Source: Plazaster borealis
Taxonomy: Eukaryota; Echinodermata; Asteroidea; Forcipulatida; Labidiasteridae
Reading direction: 5' to 3'
Length of the DNA: 64,000 bases
Assembly: GCA_021014325.1 (NCBI GenBank)
Contig: CM037474.1
Coordinates: forward strand, 335,001 to 399,000
Made by a program: the position numbers and the translations under genes
The notes under the pieces: model-generated
What the model saw: only the letters and a program-made list of their open reading frames with translations
What the model was told of the DNA's origin: nothing
The model's database searches: none
Shown: positions 24,601 through 34,676 of the stretch, in pieces
Position numbering within the stretch: position 1 is the stretch's first letter
Layout: each line of letters opens with the position of its first letter

Positions 24601-25031
24601 ATGAAGATTGACTATACAAAAAATGAAAACATTTCATTACAAAATTAATAAGGTATTAACTAACTAGTAATTTTGCGAGGTCAGCTACAGCTAGTGTGCT
24701 GTGATGCGCAGGGTTTTTATTAAAGAATGGAGTGATACTCAGAAGAGGCGGTGCCAATTAACAATCCAGTTCCAAATCCAGATGACACTATAAGACTGTT
24801 GGTTCTAAGCTCAACCTTACTTGGTAAAACATTTGTGATGATGTCAATCAATCATCCACTAAAAAGATTTTCATTTTTATTAACAAAGAAACTTCTAAGC
24901 ACAGTAGGACGGTGAATTTTGACTTACCACTCTACAGCATCATGAACAGTAAGCTTTCCGTAACTTACTGCTGCTTGGCATCGATCCAATGTAAACCCCA
25001 TTCCAACAAGTGTGGCTAGCAACGAGTCCAT
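5112..25031 (-). CDS. UBXN1-like: UBA-UBX-LRR protein, 20 exons, complete (~926 aa)
   Basis: Exons (plus coordinates, in transcription order): 25031-24928, 23595-23529, 23084-22833, 22329-22081, 21308-21189, 20614-20500, 20078-19728, 19499-19365, 18609-18345, 17842-17700, 17316-17242, 16038-15889, 14686-14646, 13973-13799, 9477-9406, 8761-8680, 7842-7781, 7222-7111, 6566-6514, 5269-5112. Every exon has AG before and GT after. Lengths sum to 2781 nt (927 codons with TGA) and all junction phases agree, which is strong support for one gene. Order: UBA (1-45), charged coiled coil (~100-185), UBX (~219-300), Pro-rich/acidic linker (303-464), LRR region (~540-926). The N-terminal third resembles UBXN1/SAKS1, a cytosolic adaptor joining ubiquitinated cargo to the p97/VCP ATPase; that role is inferred. 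An in-frame TAG lies two codons before the start ATG, but an upstream 5' UTR exon is possible. Two separate genes remain an alternative, made unlikely by the phase agreement. Confidence 0.85.
6680..7085 (+). mobile_element. tRNA-derived SINE (Leu-like head)
   Basis: Box-A-like GTGGCTGAGCGGTTTAG occurs twice (about 6693 and 6752, a partial head duplication), and box-B-like GGTTTCAATCCC lies at about 6822. A body 'ccttgagcaagacacttaac' and 'ctcccaagggagctgatat' follows and ends at an ATT-rich tail near 7085. The same body recurs at 8325-8620, 17905-18035, 18690-18790 and 38848-38990. It sits in intron 18 of the LRR gene. Confidence 0.7.
8128..8320 (-). mobile_element. tRNA-derived SINE (Leu-like), minus orientation
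   Basis: The complement shows box A (GGCCGAGCGGTC, at about 8300-8313) and box B (GGTTCGAATCCCGG, at about 8240-8253), with the family body 'gagcaaggcacttaa'. A second, plus-oriented copy begins immediately after it. Confidence 0.7.
8325..8620 (+). mobile_element. SINE body, plus orientation, head truncated
   Basis: Shares 'gagcaaggcacttaaccc', 'ttaagcagcttgaggttgta' and 'gatgaacagggatgataat' with the other family members. The tail runs into 'attattattaatgac'. It lies head-to-head with the SINE at 8128-8320 in intron 16. Confidence 0.6.
9615..9800 (-). mobile_element. tRNA-derived SINE (AGCTCAGTTGGTAGAGC type)
   Basis: The complement reads AGCTCAGTTGGTAGAGCGCC (box A/D-arm) and GGTCACAGGTTCAAGTTCCGC (box B region). 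A close relative lies at about 54650-54810, also on the minus strand and followed by the same 'gccagtcagaagccat' body. Confidence 0.65.
10464..13830 (-). repeat. ~94-bp tandem array of exon-14 end plus 5' splice site, in intron 14
   Basis: About 36 copies with a mean spacing of 93.6 bp, counted by the motif 'catgaacatcacacacc'. The copy at 13783-13830 is the genuine 3' end of LRR exon 14 and its donor. On the minus strand each unit carries about 28 bases of exon (coding GDEVLHHLQ), the donor CTCCAAG|GTGTGTGATG, and about 65 bases of intron. Units differ by a few substitutions and small indels, and blocks of variants recur (for example near 11100, 11380, 12870 and 13150), suggesting multi-unit expansion. 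Reading past a donor gives TGA almost at once, so the short ORFs here are not genes. Confidence 0.9.
15160..15285 (+). mobile_element. Truncated SINE body
   Basis: 'aagcagcttggggttgtatg', 'ctgatgaacagggatatgcg' and 'tataaaaaccaattatt' match the 3' body of the Leu-like SINE family. The tRNA-like head is absent. Confidence 0.5.
15281..15870. mobile_element. 590-bp foldback element with ~150-bp arms, in intron 12
   Basis: The left arm (15281-15430) and the inverse of the right arm (15712-15870) align through 'taaagagcaagggaaat', 'gatagagtcctcatgtgagt' and 'ggggaaaaaattacaag'. The interior carries 'tttgacctttcgactgacg'. The right end lies about 18 bp from the donor of exon 12 (15889). A single-arm relative occurs at about 42770-42990. 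Confidence 0.7.
17905..18035 (+). mobile_element. tRNA-derived SINE (Leu-like), short copy
   Basis: Box-A-like GTAGCCGAGCGACCTAG and box-B GGTTCGAATCCCGG are about 60 bp apart, followed by the family's 'aacacttgtgttatcaggca' start. The copy is truncated after 'attgcttctcac'. Confidence 0.6.
18690..19245 (+). mobile_element. Two SINE fragments in intron 8
   Basis: 18690-18790 has 'ggttccgaatccgggtggtg' followed by 'caagacacttaactatg'. 18915-19245 has 'gtgtgggttggaatcccggc' and a longer body including 'tggaaaagaacccagaacac' and 'tttctcaggcttctgagtta'. Both are tRNA-like heads with degenerate box A. Confidence 0.5.
19365..20078 (-). CDS. UBXN1-like: Exons 7-8: proline-rich and acidic linker
   Basis: Exon 7 (20078-19728, 351 nt) encodes MAQPVPPPEQSRPPPP and other proline runs, then a strongly acidic block (DEEMGEIDEEGEGVED) and another Pro/Trp-rich piece. 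Exon 8 (19499-19365) is Gly/Asn/Arg-rich and ends in a basic stretch. No domain is recognised; it looks disordered. It bridges the UBX domain and the LRR region. The phases on both sides (1-1) keep the frame, so this is the segment that ties the two halves into one protein. Confidence 0.75.
20500..21308 (-). CDS. UBXN1-like: Exons 5-6: UBX domain
   Basis: Exon 5 (21308-21189, 40 codons) and exon 6 (20614-20500) complete a ubiquitin-like UBX fold: IRLPSGQSIREKF, then a helix, then PFPHRLF, then LTLEELKLTPNGCLVVK. Known UBX domains use an R...FPR signature in the loop that enters the p97 N-domain. Here the strand-1 Arg (about residue 226) is present but the loop reads F266-P267-H268-R269, so the FPR arginine is replaced by His, with Arg one position later. 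p97 binding is therefore plausible but may be altered. Confidence 0.85.
21446..21489 (-). pseudogene. Decayed duplicate of UBX exon 5 (first ~15 codons)
   Basis: The segment from about 21262 to 21434 (start of exon 5 plus upstream intron) recurs diverged at about 21445-21641. On the minus strand the copy keeps an AG-preceded TRLPSGQSIQEKLLS-like beginning, matching the start of the UBX domain, then loses homology. It has no donor and cannot encode a full exon. It is a relic of local tandem duplication inside intron 4. Confidence 0.7.
21690..21910 (+). mobile_element. tRNA-derived SINE-like repeat
   Basis: A box-B-like 'ggtttgaatcccaccttggg' (about 21737) follows a degenerate box A and precedes 'ggttttcctcccacatcaaa', a body shared by other tRNA-like SINEs in the window. 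It lies in intron 4. Confidence 0.45.
22081..23084 (-). CDS. UBXN1-like: Exons 3-4: coiled-coil spacer between UBA and UBX
   Basis: Exon 3 is 23084-22833 (84 codons, phase 0-0) and exon 4 is 22329-22081 (83 codons, phase 0-0). Exon 3 begins proline-rich (PPVPPPSS) and ends in a Lys/Glu/Gln/Arg helix (KKQDKERWEQEQREK...). Exon 4 continues it with LLKNIEADKEARQ, which resembles the helix preceding the UBX domain in UBXN1. A Ser/Thr/Pro-rich stretch follows, and the exon ends in CTLQ, the first UBX strand. The helix is predicted from composition only. Confidence 0.8.
23130..23475 (+). mobile_element. SINE-like or degenerate repeat body in intron 2
   Basis: 'ggttgctggtgctgcatact', 'ccaaaggagttgagacggtt' and 'aaggtgctttgaggggccta' correspond to the body of the repeat at about 56745-56960 in the opposite orientation. 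The 3' end is an ATT-rich tail (23460-23482). No clear tRNA head. Confidence 0.4.
24928..25031 (-). CDS. UBXN1-like: Exon 1: UBA domain of the UBA-UBX-LRR gene
   Basis: Translates from ATG as 34 codons plus two bases. It shows the UBA helix 1 and loop signature LVGMGF at residues 8-13, then a second helix (LDRCQAAV) and GKLTVHDAVEW, which completes as W-LL in exon 2. This is the layout of the UBXN1 UBA domain, which binds ubiquitin. The start is the first ATG after an in-frame TAG. 'attattag' just upstream could also be a splice acceptor, so the 5' UTR may be spliced. Confidence 0.85.
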
Positions 25032-26674
25032 TGTCTAATAATATGTAAACAATTAAAATAATCAATATAATAAATAACATTAATTAATACCTCAGATAGT
25101 TTGTGCACTCTGATTGGTCGACGACTGGGAATAGTCACGTGGGGTGTATTTACATGTGATACAAAAACCGGCTCTGTGTGACGAGCGAATATATGGCCTG
25201 TGTAAAAGTTCTGTAAGCACTGTGCTTATTATGCGGGATCTAGCAAATCAACTGTTTTCTTTGTGCGTAATGTTTTGTGTTTTGTTGGCAAGGAGAGATT
25301 GTGCCGTGTGCACGCGCACACCACAATTACGCATGAACTTGCGGACAATGTATCAATTTAAGGTAGCTGGTTCGCCCATGAAACCAACATAATGCATAAC
25401 ATATAAAGACGAACACCAACCAAAGTACTTATATTTTTTATGCTGTTAATTTTCTAAGCTCATAAATAAATAGCTAAATATGTGTCAGACTAAGAGATTA
25501 GGTCCAACGCAAAAATTTAACATATTGAAGAGTGGCCCTTGAACATGATGGTTTTTGCTATTTTCGTAAAAGGTATTTATTAATGGCAATAACAGTGTGA
25601 GGAGCCGGTCTTCACTGAGTAGTAGTGACCTTGGTACAGCCATTCTTCCACAGCTAATGTTAAAACTGATATTTCTTCATTAGTTCATTGTCTTCTCTAA
25701 AAAGTTGATCGAATGCTTCCAATTATAGTTGGCCTTAATCGCCTAGTCCTTTTTTAGTTACACTGTACTAATTAATACTTTTCTTTTGAAGTTAAAGACA
25801 CACACTCGTCAAACGACAAATTTGTGCCACGAAAAGTCACCTTTGAACCCCTGAACACCAACCTGCCCTGCTCTTACAATGCCCAAGGAGATGAGGACAC
25901 AGCTGTGTGCCAGCCAGCCGAGTCTAAAAATAGCACAGGGCGCACGGTATTTGAAAAGCTAGTGCAGATTTTTCCTAGAGCAGAGCGAATCACACACTGA
26001 GTACAACGGATGCTGGCGCGCGGTATTTGAAACGCTCATATATGTAGCTAATTATAAAATACTGTTGAAAATAGCATGATACGGATAAACAATTGAGTAG
26101 GCCTCCAGCGATGGAGTGATGGCCATAGTAACAGTAGTAGTATGATATAAACAGTCTTAACATGCTTGAGTTCACCTCTTAGTCTTAGTGAACACCTATC
26201 AGTTGGATGTCAACAATCCAATAGCACATTTCTTGACCAATCAACATAATCTATGGATTAATGTGCTGTTTAATTATAGGGTCCGTATACATTTGGTAAT
26301 GACTCTGAAAATGAATGACAATATAAAAAATTACTTGGCAAGAAAGAAAAGAAGCTTTGGATAGTATAATGCATTTTAAGAAACTTTTTACTTTGAGGTA
26401 CTGCGGTTATTGAAAAGAAAATATATCACTTTTTATCCCAAAAAATTCAAATCTGAGAAGCGTTTCTGACACTAAAAGTAACGTTTATCAGATTATGTAT
26501 TCCAATTGCAGGTTATTCTTCCTTCGTGGAAAACCGCTCTAGATTTTAGGCGGTATCTCAAAAACGCTACCACATTTTGAAATGAAATTTTCACAGGTTA
26601 GTTTTATGATATATATCTACAACTATATAGGATTGAAACAAACAGTGGATTCCAATTACCAAACGTATACATTC

Positions 26675-27053
26675 AAGGCATCGTACACGTTTGGTAATTA
26701 ATTAAAAATATATATTAGCATAAAAACTGACTTGGTAACGAGCAACAGAGAGCTGTTGAAAGTATAAAACATTGTGTGACACGACTCCCTCTGAAGTAAC
26801 GCAGTTTTTGAGAAAGAGGTAATTTCTCACTAAAATAATAAAAACTTCTTGCAAGAAGTTTTTATTTCATTTCTATATCTGAAAAAGCACACAAATTTGT
26901 ACAACAAGGGTGTTTTTTCTTCCATCATCATATTGCAACTTCGATGACCAATTGAGCCCAAATTTTCACAGGCTTGTTATTTTATGCATATGTTGGGATA
27001 CACCAAGTGAGAACACTGGTCTTTGACAATTACCAAACGTGTACGATGCCTTT
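26675..27053. mobile_element. 379-bp MITE with perfect 25-bp terminal inverted repeats
   Basis: The left end AAGGCATCGTACACGTTTGG... (26675-26699) is matched in exact inverse at 27029-27053. The interior shows the family motifs 'cttgcaagaag', 'gcccaaattttcacaggctt' and 'gagaacactggtctttgac'. An older related copy abuts at about 26275-26672. Relatives lie at 29055-29227, 45367-45752 and 49445-49608. No ORF. Confidence 0.75.
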
Positions 27054-29054
27054 AAGTTATGACGTCCACGCAGAGGGTGTTGTTTTTATTACCAGAACAG
27101 CAATAACAAACAACGTAAACGGCCTTTCACAGGACGGATGGCAGAGGGCGCAATAACAAAACAAAAAAACAATCCTAGCGATGACGAACGTTTAGTGTAA
27201 ACATCTACAAATAATATGATAATATTAACAGTATTATAAATTGATAAAATTTATTTAAGACTTACTTAGTAAAACACTGCAAACATTAGAACAAAATTTC
27301 CAAATGAAAAACAGTAGAATAGCTCAAAAGCTCCAATTATTCTTGCAGTGGGTTTTGGTAACGTCTTCCGTGCTCTACTGTCAGTGCTATTTTTCATAGC
27401 TCCATGATTATGCTATAATATCCCATTGCAGGAAAAACCATTCTGCCGACGGTGAGATTTTTCTCCGACGGAACCAACTAATTTGTTTTCATGTGAATGT
27501 TGCATCAAATAATAAAAATACAAAAATACAACGGCGTGTCTGTGTTTAACTTATGCGTATTTTTATCCCAGAAAAAAACGGATAGAATATTTCAAAATAG
27601 TAAATGTAATTTGCCTAGTTTCATCAATTACGCGTTTGAGAAGTTCAGGACTTCTCCGAGCGAAACAATCACGTTTTCAAATCCACTCACCCTACATAGG
27701 CAACGCATACCCCATTCGAAAGTGATTTAATCCAGCAGTCACTGATGGGTTTGCAGCCAATCAAATTGCACGATCCTTCTTAACCTTTGACCGGGCTGCA
27801 AAATCTCTAAAAAGTAAAAAGTGAAAAGTTTGACGCACGACCCGAGGGTAAGTTTGAAATTAACTTAATTATTGCCGTTAAATTCATGTAAATGGACAAT
27901 AATGGACCTTTCACTTAATACATACATCAAGGCTGTTCATAGAGAGAATCTTTTTGCTTTTTCCTATTAAGAAAGGGTTATTTTGAGGCCCGCAGAAAAT
28001 TCATTCGTGAGGGGCGATACTGCGGTTGTTCGTTGTGCGTCGCTGTGCAGTCGGCGATATGAAACATTTGCATCGATGCTCGAATGTAACGTCATTTTCA
28101 CACGGAGATATCTATCAGTTGATAACTGTAAACATCGTACCTGGTAACTATTTAATACCCACAATTGTTATTCTTTGTTTGGAGAAACAGCCATTGCTTA
28201 ATGCTGAAGAAAACACGAAATATAAACACTTTTTTTTAAGGGAAATCATTTCGCGTTTGGGATCGGGGAATGTAAACAATTGTTGTAAGGACCAATGATA
28301 CGTGGGATGTTTCAGCACTGACCCTCTGCAATGGGTCCGTGGGTTACATATCTGTTTACCAGCGGCCGGCTTACTATACTGTCTGTGGCAGTGGCTGTTC
28401 TATCCGTAACCAGTTCTCCCTTTGGAATTTGAGTTAATCTGTCTTTGTATTGTATTTGTAGGCCTAAGTGGCAACATACTGTTTACAACTTTTAAGTTTT
28501 ATCCAGGCCTAAATAAAGTACATTGATGTAATTGTGTTGTGTTCTGGACTTGTACAAGACCTTCAGTTGAGAACTAATCATAGCGTGGTGTTTTAGTTAG
28601 TGTTGTCAATACATAAAAGTTGACCCCCCCCTTAATATTGGCCAGTATGTAAATTGTTTGTTGATAATGATATGCTTAAGATGAACTGTAATTAATAATT
28701 TTCAATTGGTGAGTGCGGCTTATAATTTTGTGTCTGATTTCTGTATTTCAGGTATTCAGAGAAAACAACAAGCATAATCGTTGGGATTGGAACTCGTTCT
28801 GAGTTTTCATCACAGGTCGTGGCTTTTCATACAGACAAAAATTCCCTAACATCTTGGACTGAAGTCTCCAAAGTTCTTGCCAAACTTCAATCAGACAGAG
28901 AATGCACATGTACATGTACTTTGATTTTCATTTCAACTATTAGATTTGTAATAGGAAAATTTCAACTTTAAATGTTTGCATGTAAATGTAATGCATTCCA
29001 ATACTTGTACAATGTACTTGAACATGTACTCCAAAAAACAAATGTTATGTACTT

Positions 29055-29227
29055 TAAGGCACTGAACACGTTTGGAAATTGTCAAAGACCAGTGTTCTCA
29101 CTTGGTGTATCCCAACATATGCATAAAATAACAAGCCTGTGAAAATTTGGGCTCAATTTGTCATCGAAGTTGCAAAAAAAATGATGAAAGAAAAAACACC
29201 CTTGTTGTACAAATTCGTGTGCAAAAT
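29055..29227. mobile_element. Truncated copy of the TTTGGTAATT-family MITE
   Basis: 'aaggcactgaacacgtttgg', 'cagtgttctcacttggtgta' and 'gaaagaaaaaacacccttgt' follow the order of the full element at 45367-45752. The right half is missing. Confidence 0.6.
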
Positions 29228-30199
29228 ATTGGATAAAAACCTCTCCTTTTTTCAACACAATTTTTTTTCCATTTCCCTATAACAATTATATTTGTGCACA
29301 ATATTAAAATGGCCGCCATGATCCGTTTTTCTAAAATTACATCTAGTGCCACCTTTGCAGGTCAATATTTCAAGACTTAAACCTTCAGTGGGGTTTATCT
29401 CTTTTATTTTTTTTCAACTCGACACAGGTCAACACAGCAAAATGGACGTCAAAATCTTGAAAAAAACACAACATTTTCTTAGGGGGATCGTGAAACATAT
29501 TTTGATTCCCTTTTTAATACCATAAGAATGGGCAAGATCCACAATAAAGTTTCCTGTCGATAGTGACCCCCAAAAGTTAAAAATCACTAATGCATTATTC
29601 TAAAAACTAAAAATCAAGTGTCAACAAAATATAATCCAAAGTGAAAAATTCCAAACGGAAGTTTTATCTGGTAGATAAGTTTAATTCTTCTGTGGCACAT
29701 GAACAAATCACACGATGCTGTTTTAAGTGGGATTGTATGGCATGCCAACATTTCAAAAACACTTTATCTCAAGTGGATACACTGATTTTTCCTTGACAAA
29801 TCAAACGGCAGAAGAGCCACCAACTACAGAAGTAGAATGGATAATATGGAAAAGGCAATACAAATTTAAACAGGATATTTAATAACAAAATAATTCATGT
29901 TTACCACTAATGTAAGATAAAGAATACAAACATAAAGGAAAATAAAGGTTATTTATTAAAAAAAATAATAACACATAAATATGAAAACAAATATGAACTA
30001 ATTCAATTCACTAAACCACACCAGTGGCAGTGTGGATAATGTTTACACTTTGAAACATTCTGCACACCATACTAGTGTATGAAGTCGAATGCAACTGCCG
30101 CTCAGTGAACCGACCAAAAACGGGTGACAGAATCGCTGTAACTAATTTCCATAATTGATGAGGGGATACTCCTAGAAGTATGTTCGTAGCCTAATCTGC

Positions 30200-31190
30200 T
30201 ACCGTCTCCTTGAACCTCATCTTGTACAAAATCCTATGCGAAACTTTTTGCCCTTCACGTACATTTTTTTTTTACACCAGGCTCTGTTGTGTTCCTTGTA
30301 TCGTAGTGAGCTCAGGGTGGGTCCAGAAAATTCACTCCTTAAAAAAAAATGCAATAAATCGATAAATTCTCACCGTCATTCGGAATCCTATTCGGCATCA
30401 CCTTTCGAAAACAAACATAGTACAGCATTGCAAATAGCATACAATTGATTGGCTTGCCTCCTTGCACGTTGGAGAGACCAAACTGGTATGCTGCGCACAA
30501 CGCTGTCCATGATGACCAACGGTATAGAAGCAGCCGTATTATAGTTGTTTCTGAAAAGTGATGGCGATTAAGGATTCTGAATGACCAGGGCTCGAAATTT
30601 ACACTGGACCACACGCCCGAGGCCAGTGGTTTTTGTGCTCGGCCAGTCCGGTTGTTTTAAGTTTTTCAATTTGTTATCATTTTTTTTTTATGATTTCAAA
30701 ATGTTGACTTTGAGTCTGATAAATATCTTTCAATTCTGTTGAGTATCAAAGTCTACTTTACCCATAAAGACAAATGAGATCAATCTTCTCTTCTCAAAAA
30801 ACAAAAAAGTTGATAGGGCCCCTAGGTCAATGTTAAAACCGTTGTAATTTTGTTTTATAAATGGTCTTTTCATGTCTTTCTCATTTTGAGTGTGGTCTTG
30901 TGAAAATAATTTGGGTCCAGTAAAAATTATGAGCTACAAGTCCTGCTGTCTTGTGGATTTTTCCATCAAATTCAAGCCCTGATGACGGTGAGAATTTATC
31001 AATTTTTGCATTTGTTTGTTGTTGCGAAGTGAACTTTCTGGACCCGCCCTGAGCTCACTACAACACAAAGAACACAACAGAGCCTAATTTTGACGAGATC
31101 CTGTTTAAAAAAGAACTGTAGCCGTAGGTGCATAAATGTGAAGGGCAAAAGGTTTTGGATAGGATTTTGTACAAGAGTAATACGGCTAGT
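30200..31190. mobile_element. ~1-kb foldback element
   Basis: The left arm (about 30205-30378: 'cttgtacaaaatcctat', 'tttgcccttcacgtac', 'gtgagctcagggtgggtcc') recurs inverted at about 30982-31180 ('ggacccgccctgagctcac', 'gtgaagggcaaaaggtttt', 'ggattttgtacaag'). The central ~600 bp is not shared between arms. No coding sequence. Confidence 0.6.
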
Positions 31191-32239
31191 ACTATATTAG
31201 TTATGAGGTTCGTTGAATTGATAGTGGAATGAACCTCATATACATGTAGTCATAGTTCTGGCACTAGGTTAGGTATAGGAATAATGAGCCGACAGGTTAG
31301 CCTTTAATTTAGACTTAGCCGACTGCACTATTTTAACATGACATAACTCTAGATCGCTGCAATCTGATTGACATTTTTTGTTGTTCCATGTTTCATCTGT
31401 TTCTGTACTCCATGTTTATGACGACATGAATAGACTTTAGTCATGTTAGTCTTACTTACTTACTCAGCATGCTCAGCTGTACTTATAAATATAGACACAC
31501 ACAATTGCAGCAATACCACCCTTTATGGTTGGATAAGGCTTTTAAAGAAGGGAAGCCTCTTTTATTCTAACAAGGTGCCACACAGTACTTCTTATAGAAC
31601 TATGCAACTATGATTGAACAAACCATGCTAAACATCTAGCCCTGGTAGGACGTCAGTCAGTGCCACTGCACTGACGTCCTGGGTATAAAGATCCTTTACA
31701 ATGCGAACAAAATTTTGAGTAACATTTTAAAATATTTTTACCTAATTTGAGAAGCTGAAACTCCATTCACTTATTCTTGGTGCCTTTAATTACACTTTTG
31801 CTGAGTTCAAAACCTATCAAATACATCCATGAATGACATTATTTCCGAAAATAAGTCCAAGTTGTGCACTGGCGCTGCGACTCCGTCGTGTTGCCGCCCG
31901 GAAGAAAAAGCGTTCAGTGTTACCGGTTAGACAGCGCCCTCTTTTGTGGACTTGGTTCCATGTCAGTTGAGGTTGTCGCAACGAATGCGTCAATTTCCAT
32001 TTTATTTTCACAATAATGTCATCCAAGGATAAAATTGGCAATTCTGAATAGAGCAGGCGTAAGGTTCAGGACACAAGGAACATGTGAGTCACGTTTCAGC
32101 TTCCTCAAAAAGGAAAAAATATGATACAAAATGGTTATAAATTTTGTCGCAATGCCTGAGGACCTTTATACCCTGGACTCCGTCGCGTTGTATGCAACGG
32201 AGGAGTCCAACCTGGGCTAGCTAAACATCATGATCATGC

Positions 32240-32395
32240 TTAGCCCACCTTGTTGAGCTGTAATATGGCTCTCTTTTATTTCAACATCGGTCTCATTAAC
32301 AACACTCAGTGAGTAGCCTAATGGCTTTCTTTTAACAGAGTGTTATGAGACCGATGTTAAAAGAGAGCCATTACAGCTCAACAAGGTGGGCTAGA
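32240..32395. mobile_element. Hairpin element, ~65-bp arms
   Basis: 'tagcccaccttgttgagctg' at 32240 and 'cagctcaacaaggtgggcta' at 32374 are exact inverses. 'ggctctcttttatttcaac' and 'gttaaaagagagcc' extend the arms around a short loop. Confidence 0.65.
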
Positions 32396-34064
32396 TCATG
32401 CTAAACTTCTAAGTTCTATCTATTCCTAAATCTAATCTAACAAGTACCCGTCCGTAGGATTTACTTTCTTTAAATGGTGAAGAAGAAAAGGGTGAAAAGT
32501 GAGGAACGAAGTTGGTGAAATCCAACAAAAACTAGGAGTGCGTTAAACGTACCTGACTTGCAGATGCCATTTTTAAAACTCTATAATAAAAGCAAAAACT
32601 GGAATTGCGTAGGTCGCCGTAATCATTAAACCATGGAGGTAGTGATTAAACTTTACTAAGTAACTCAATTTATTGTTACCGATGCATTGTATTTGGATTG
32701 TAAACGTTAACACCGAGCCGAAGCTAGCACAGTATTGGGCCCGAAATAGCCAGCCGCGTATTCCCGAAAAAGCCAGCCGCGTATTCAGAAAATAGAACAC
32801 ATACAGTACAGGGAGGTGACAAAATGTCTCATTTTGCTCGATTCAGAACGTGAATCCGTTATTTTAATCGAACGAATTCTGGAATATAAGCTATAACATA
32901 CAAATGTTTACTTAATAATATAACAATTAAGTAACTATGAATGATTGTAAAGCAAAAACCAAAGAAGAATTAATTACAAAAATGTAAAAAAAATGAGCCG
33001 CAAAAAACCGAGGCAAAGTTCGAGTCATTTTGCTTGCATAATGTCATAAATTACACTGTTTAAATACAAAACCATAGTTTGAAAAGAATTTGTACCCTTC
33101 GTTATGAAAATAAATTGCTTTTTAAGACCAGAATCTTGAAGACTGATATACTAGGCACTTCAAATATCGAAGCGTGCTAATTTGGTCTACTAATTGGTGG
33201 TTAATTAACCACAGTTATACAGATACTATTTTCAATAAGAATGCGCACATTGCAAAGGCGGTTGACTTAACTACCATTCGAAAAGAATTTGTACCCTTCG
33301 TTAAGATAACAAAATAATCTTTTAGACCAGAATCTTGAAGACTGATATACTAGGCATATAAAATGGCGAAGATTAGTGGTTAATTGACCACAGTAATAGA
33401 TGCAATTTCCAATAAGAATGCGCACATTGCATAGGTGGTTGACTTAACTACCATTAATTGAAAATAATTTTTTACCCTTCGTTATGATAACAAATTAATT
33501 TTTTAGACCAGAATCTTGAAGACTGATATACTAGGCAAATAAAATAGCGAAGCGTGCTTATTTGGTCCACTAATAAGTGGTTAATTAACCATAGTAATTG
33601 ATGCCCTTTTAGCTGCCAACTATTACGATTTTTTCGTAATTATTACGAATTTATCTTTGAGTTACGAAAATACGAATTGCTTGTTAAAAATTACGAACTT
33701 CACCTTTCCCGCTATAGAAAGAAAAAAACTCTATTTTTTAACGCAACATTCTTTTTCAGCTTTGAAAAGTCGATTAAATTGTTTGTATTTTATTTTGTGT
33801 AAATTGTAATCGATTCTTTGCCATTTAAATGCCGTTTATATACACTGTATCACCATGAACGACTCTGGAAGAGTACTGAAGACTTTCGGTTTTTATAGTA
33901 TCGATAAAAGTGCGTCGCAGGATACCAATAACATGTAGTAAAAGTATCCAGAAAACGTGTGGAAACCAGCGACAGCATGCACGCGGAAGTGCGTTCGGCA
34001 TTCTAGTCTTAGTCCAAGACGTCACTATCAAATACACGTAACTATCTTATATGATATTCGTGAT

Positions 34065-34150
34065 AACCCAACAGAGGGCGCGCTATTCGGTCTTGAATTA
34101 AATCGAACGGTTCACGAAATCAAACCAGGGACAGTGACGCCCTCTGTTGT
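34065..34150. repeat. Small hairpin: CAACAGAGGGCG arms
   Basis: 'caacagagggcgc' near 34069 and 'gcgccctctgttg'-like 'gacgccctctgttg' at 34137 form an inverted pair about 70 bp apart; probably a small MITE relic. Confidence 0.45.
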
Positions 34151-34272
34151 TCAAATTGATCCATTTGGTCTGTACTACTGTACATAACGATGGGGTAGTG
34201 ATTCATTCCACGGTTTGGAATCTATCCATGCGAATGACTTGGAACCAAGACTATAGGCATACATGTTAACAC

Positions 34273-34304
34273 CATGGAGGAAGGAATATATTCCTTCCTC
34301 CATG
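34273..34304. repeat. Perfect 32-bp palindrome
   Basis: The half-site CATGGAGGAAGGAATA is followed directly by its exact inverse with no spacer. It lies within the 32710-37764 element, about 80 bp upstream of the BED-finger fragment. Confidence 0.85.
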
Positions 34305-34383
34305 TTTACACGGAGACCTGTCAAATTCTACATGCAGTACCGCGAGTACCTCCAGGTTTCTGTCGTCTACTTCCGCTGTCTTA

Positions 34384-34676
34384 TTGATCGTTATGGCTTC
34401 CAGAGGTAAACATAAAGGACAATTTTACAGTAGTAAATACAGTGATGAATTTTCTTTTATCACGGTTTCAAAGAAGGGGAAAGAACATGCGTTTTGTAAA
34501 GTATGTCGACGGGACTTATCAGTAGCACATGGCGGACGGTCTGACAATAGTTACGCACTCAAAAGCCAAAGTCCATTTCACAAATGTTCAAGATGAGGCA
34601 CAAACAACAAAATTGACATCATTCATGTCAAGTTCACAGGATATCAACACTACTTGGGCCGAGTGTTTATTTACTA
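34384..34676 (+). pseudogene. Decayed transposon-type BED/C2H2 finger protein fragment
   Basis: An ORF from ATG encodes MASRGKHKGQFYSSKYSDEF and continues with SKKGKEHAFCKVCRRDLSV and HGGRSD. This is the CxxC...HGG pattern of N-terminal zinc fingers in hAT-like transposon proteins (family resemblance recalled, not searched). After HGGRSD the family sequence continues in another frame (HSKAKVHF...KLTSFM...AECLFTTF) until a stop near 34706, so there is a frameshift and a premature end. No catalytic domain is present. It lies inside the 32710-37764 element and is not a functional gene. Confidence 0.6.

Larger units (their letters stand above)
25032..32709. other. Intergenic; no convincing host gene
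   Basis: Upstream of the UBA-UBX-LRR start. No long or conserved frame is seen on either strand. It probably includes that gene's promoter and any 5' UTR exon, which I cannot place. A plus-strand donor-like 'gagggtaagttt' (27846), an acceptor-like 'ctgtatttcaggtat' (28742) and an AATAAA (about 28510) hint at a non-coding or UTR exon but are not enough to call. Foldback elements are listed separately. Confidence 0.5.

Noticed and set aside
28026..28298. 90-aa plus-strand ORF near 28 kb with possible upstream donor and downstream AATAAA
   Set aside because: No motif is recognisable and the splice signals do not join it to another open frame; left as unassigned intergenic sequence.
34384..34596. 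Host zinc-finger gene
   Set aside because: The protein is a short transposon-type finger with a frameshift just after HGGRSD, no downstream domain, and it sits inside an element with terminal inverted repeats.
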